Of a stretch of DNA of 12,343 nucleotides, positions 11,384 through 12,343 are shown piece by piece. The DNA is taken from the NCBI GenBank assembly GCA_946479725.1, contig CAMLHB010000052.1:1-12343 (forward strand), written 5' to 3'. The position numbers and the translations under genes are program-made. Within the stretch, counting starts at the first letter, position 1. Each line of letters begins with the position of its first letter. Under the pieces are notes generated by a model that saw nothing but the letters and a program-made list of their open reading frames with translations, ran no database searches and was not told the DNA's origin. Source of the DNA: an uncultured Actinomycetes bacterium. GTDB lineage: Bacteria; Actinomycetota; Thermoleophilia; Solirubrobacterales; 70-9.

Positions 11384-12343
11384 TAAACAGTCGAACGTTG
11401 CTTCAGATCGTCCAGCAGCTCCTGCGGAAAACCCGCCACCTGGTCAAGGTCGTCGACCGACTTGAAGCCGCCCAGACGCTCGCGGTGGGCGAGGAGCCGG
11501 GTCGCCTGGGTGACCGAGAGGTCCTGCTCGCGCAGCTGCTCGAAGGTGATCGTGTTGAGGTTGATCTGACCGCCGCCGCCCGCCGGGGCGCCGAAGGACG
11601 GGGCTGCCGGGGGCGGGGTCGCGGGCTCCGGCGCCGCTGGCGGCGAGAAGGATTCGGCCGGGGGCGGCGGTGGCGTCGGCGGCGCGAACGACTCGGCCGG
11701 CGGAGGCGGCGGGGTCGGCGGTGAGAACGATTCCGCCGGCGGCGAGGGTGGCGTCGGCGGCGAGAATGACTCGGCCGGAGGTGGCGGCGGGGTCGGCGGC
11801 GCGAACGTCTGCTGCTGAACCGGCGGCTCCGGCGCGGGAGCCGGCACCGGCGGAGCGGCTCCGCCCTGAACCGACTGGACGACGCTCTGCTCGGCTTCGG
11901 CGGCGTGCTGCTCGGCCTCGCGGGCGCGCTCTTCGGCTTCGGCGACGCTGCGGCGCATCTCCTCAAGGCGGCGGTCCTGGGCGGCCTCTTCGGCGCGGCG
12001 CTGCTCCAACCGGTTCGCCTCGGCGGCGCGCTCTTCGGCGGCTTTGGTCCGTTCCTCGATCTGGCGCAGCTTTTCCTCGGCTTCTTTCATCGCCCGCTCG
12101 CGAGCCTGGTGTTCGTCCTCGAGCCGCTGCTCGGCCGTGCGCAGGTCGACCGGAGGCGCGGGAGGGGCGGCCTGGGTGTCCTGGATAGCCGGCGCGCCGG
12201 CGATCTGCTGGTCGGCCTGGGCGCCGATCCGCTGGGTCTCGGCACGGACCTCCTCGACTTTGTCCCGAACCCGCTGCTCAGCAGCGTGAGGGTCGTAGTC
12301 GCCGGGCGCGGGCGTTCCGCCGGGCGCGGGCGGCGGCGGGACA
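11383..12343 (-). CDS. Proline-rich, coiled-coil, helix-hairpin-helix protein (5' end outside window)
   Basis: The frame is open to the right edge, so the N-terminus is missing; 319 residues are visible, numbered here from 12342. Residues 1-14 are Pro/Gly-rich; 19-50 and 68-158 are highly charged Glu/Arg/Ala/Gln helices predicted as coiled coil; 180-231 hold four exact-length 13-residue repeats of F(A/S)PPTPP(P/S)PPAES; 259-319 is a ComEA-like HhH domain (INLNTITFEQLR, then RLLAHRERLGGFKSVDDLDQ). In that domain the usual PGIG-type hairpin turns are replaced (EQDLSV and VAGFPQ), so DNA binding is doubtful. An internal ATG at 12090 lies in mid-coiled-coil and is not the start. A scaffold or envelope-linked role is possible; function unknown. 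Confidence 0.8.
   Translation of the reverse strand, partial: VPPPPAPGGTPAPGDYDPHAAEQRVRDKVEEVRAETQRIGAQADQQIAGAPAIQDTQAAPPAPPVDLRTAEQRLEDEHQARERAMKEAEEKLRQIEERTKAAEERAAEANRLEQRRAEEAAQDRRLEEMRRSVAEAEERAREAEQHAAEAEQSVVQSVQGGAAPPVPAPAPEPPVQQQTFAPPTPPPPPAESFSPPTPPSPPAESFSPPTPPPPPAESFAPPTPPPPPAESFSPPAAPEPATPPPAAPSFGAPAGGGGQINLNTITFEQLREQDLSVTQATRLLAHRERLGGFKSVDDLDQVAGFPQELLDDLKQRSTV
11642..11797. repeat. Four 39-bp tandem repeats coding the proline-rich repeats
   Basis: Units at 11642-11680, 11681-11719, 11720-11758 and 11759-11797, in frame with the 13-residue protein repeat. The copies differ mostly at third codon positions, with a few amino-acid changes (Ala/Ser, Pro/Ser). Confidence 0.8.

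Noticed and set aside
10047..11465. 472-residue plus-strand frame inside the oxidoreductase
   Set aside because: Arg/Pro-rich shadow frame with no domain; the true frame has all flavoprotein motifs.

Overview
The window reads as a high-GC actinobacterial chromosome segment. I infer the class Thermoleophilia (Solirubrobacterales-like) from composition, an actinobacterial-type tmRNA, an Rpf-type muralytic enzyme and an actinobacterial-type ArsC, but I could not run a database search. Gene density is high, most neighbours are a few bases apart, and several genes appear to be transcribed without a leader: a TANNNT-type -10 box ends 6-8 bases before the start codon.

Layout. 1-182 (-) is the N-terminus of undecaprenyl-diphosphatase (uppP), divergent from a 79-residue membrane protein (233-472, +). 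610-2046 (+) is a compact arsenic operon, arsR - MIP-family channel - arsC, with an inverted-repeat operator in front. It meets, tail to tail, an HD-domain phosphohydrolase (2054-2923, -). Upstream of that, also on the minus strand, are a secreted Rpf-like transglycosylase (3025-3528) with a CRP-like site in front, and a class I O-methyltransferase-like protein (3665-4708). The methyltransferase shares a 30-bp divergent promoter with purU (4739-5587, +), which is start/stop-overlapped with a cytochrome P450 (5587-6885, +). The P450 is convergent with an ABC-F ATPase (6891-8777, -); their stop codons lie in one perfect palindrome.

8790-9381 (-) holds a small, apparently frame-shifted ORF and an HNH endonuclease with an irregular 3' end that contains a repeat palindrome. 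9459-9817 (-) is tmRNA (ssrA), with a terminator at 9418-9450. Across a spacer with 14-bp tandem repeats comes an FAD-dependent disulfide oxidoreductase (9922-11307, +). A very large hairpin then separates it from a proline-rich, coiled-coil, helix-hairpin-helix protein running off the right edge (11383-12343, -).

How the genes work together. The clearest functional unit is the arsenic operon: ArsR senses arsenite, ArsC reduces arsenate, and the channel in place of an efflux pump would let arsenite leave down its gradient. The purU-P450 pair suggests a link between formyl-folate turnover and an oxidation, with the divergent methyltransferase a possible third partner; that is inference. The remaining genes are housekeeping or envelope functions (lipid-carrier recycling, wall remodelling, ribosome rescue, translation ATPase).
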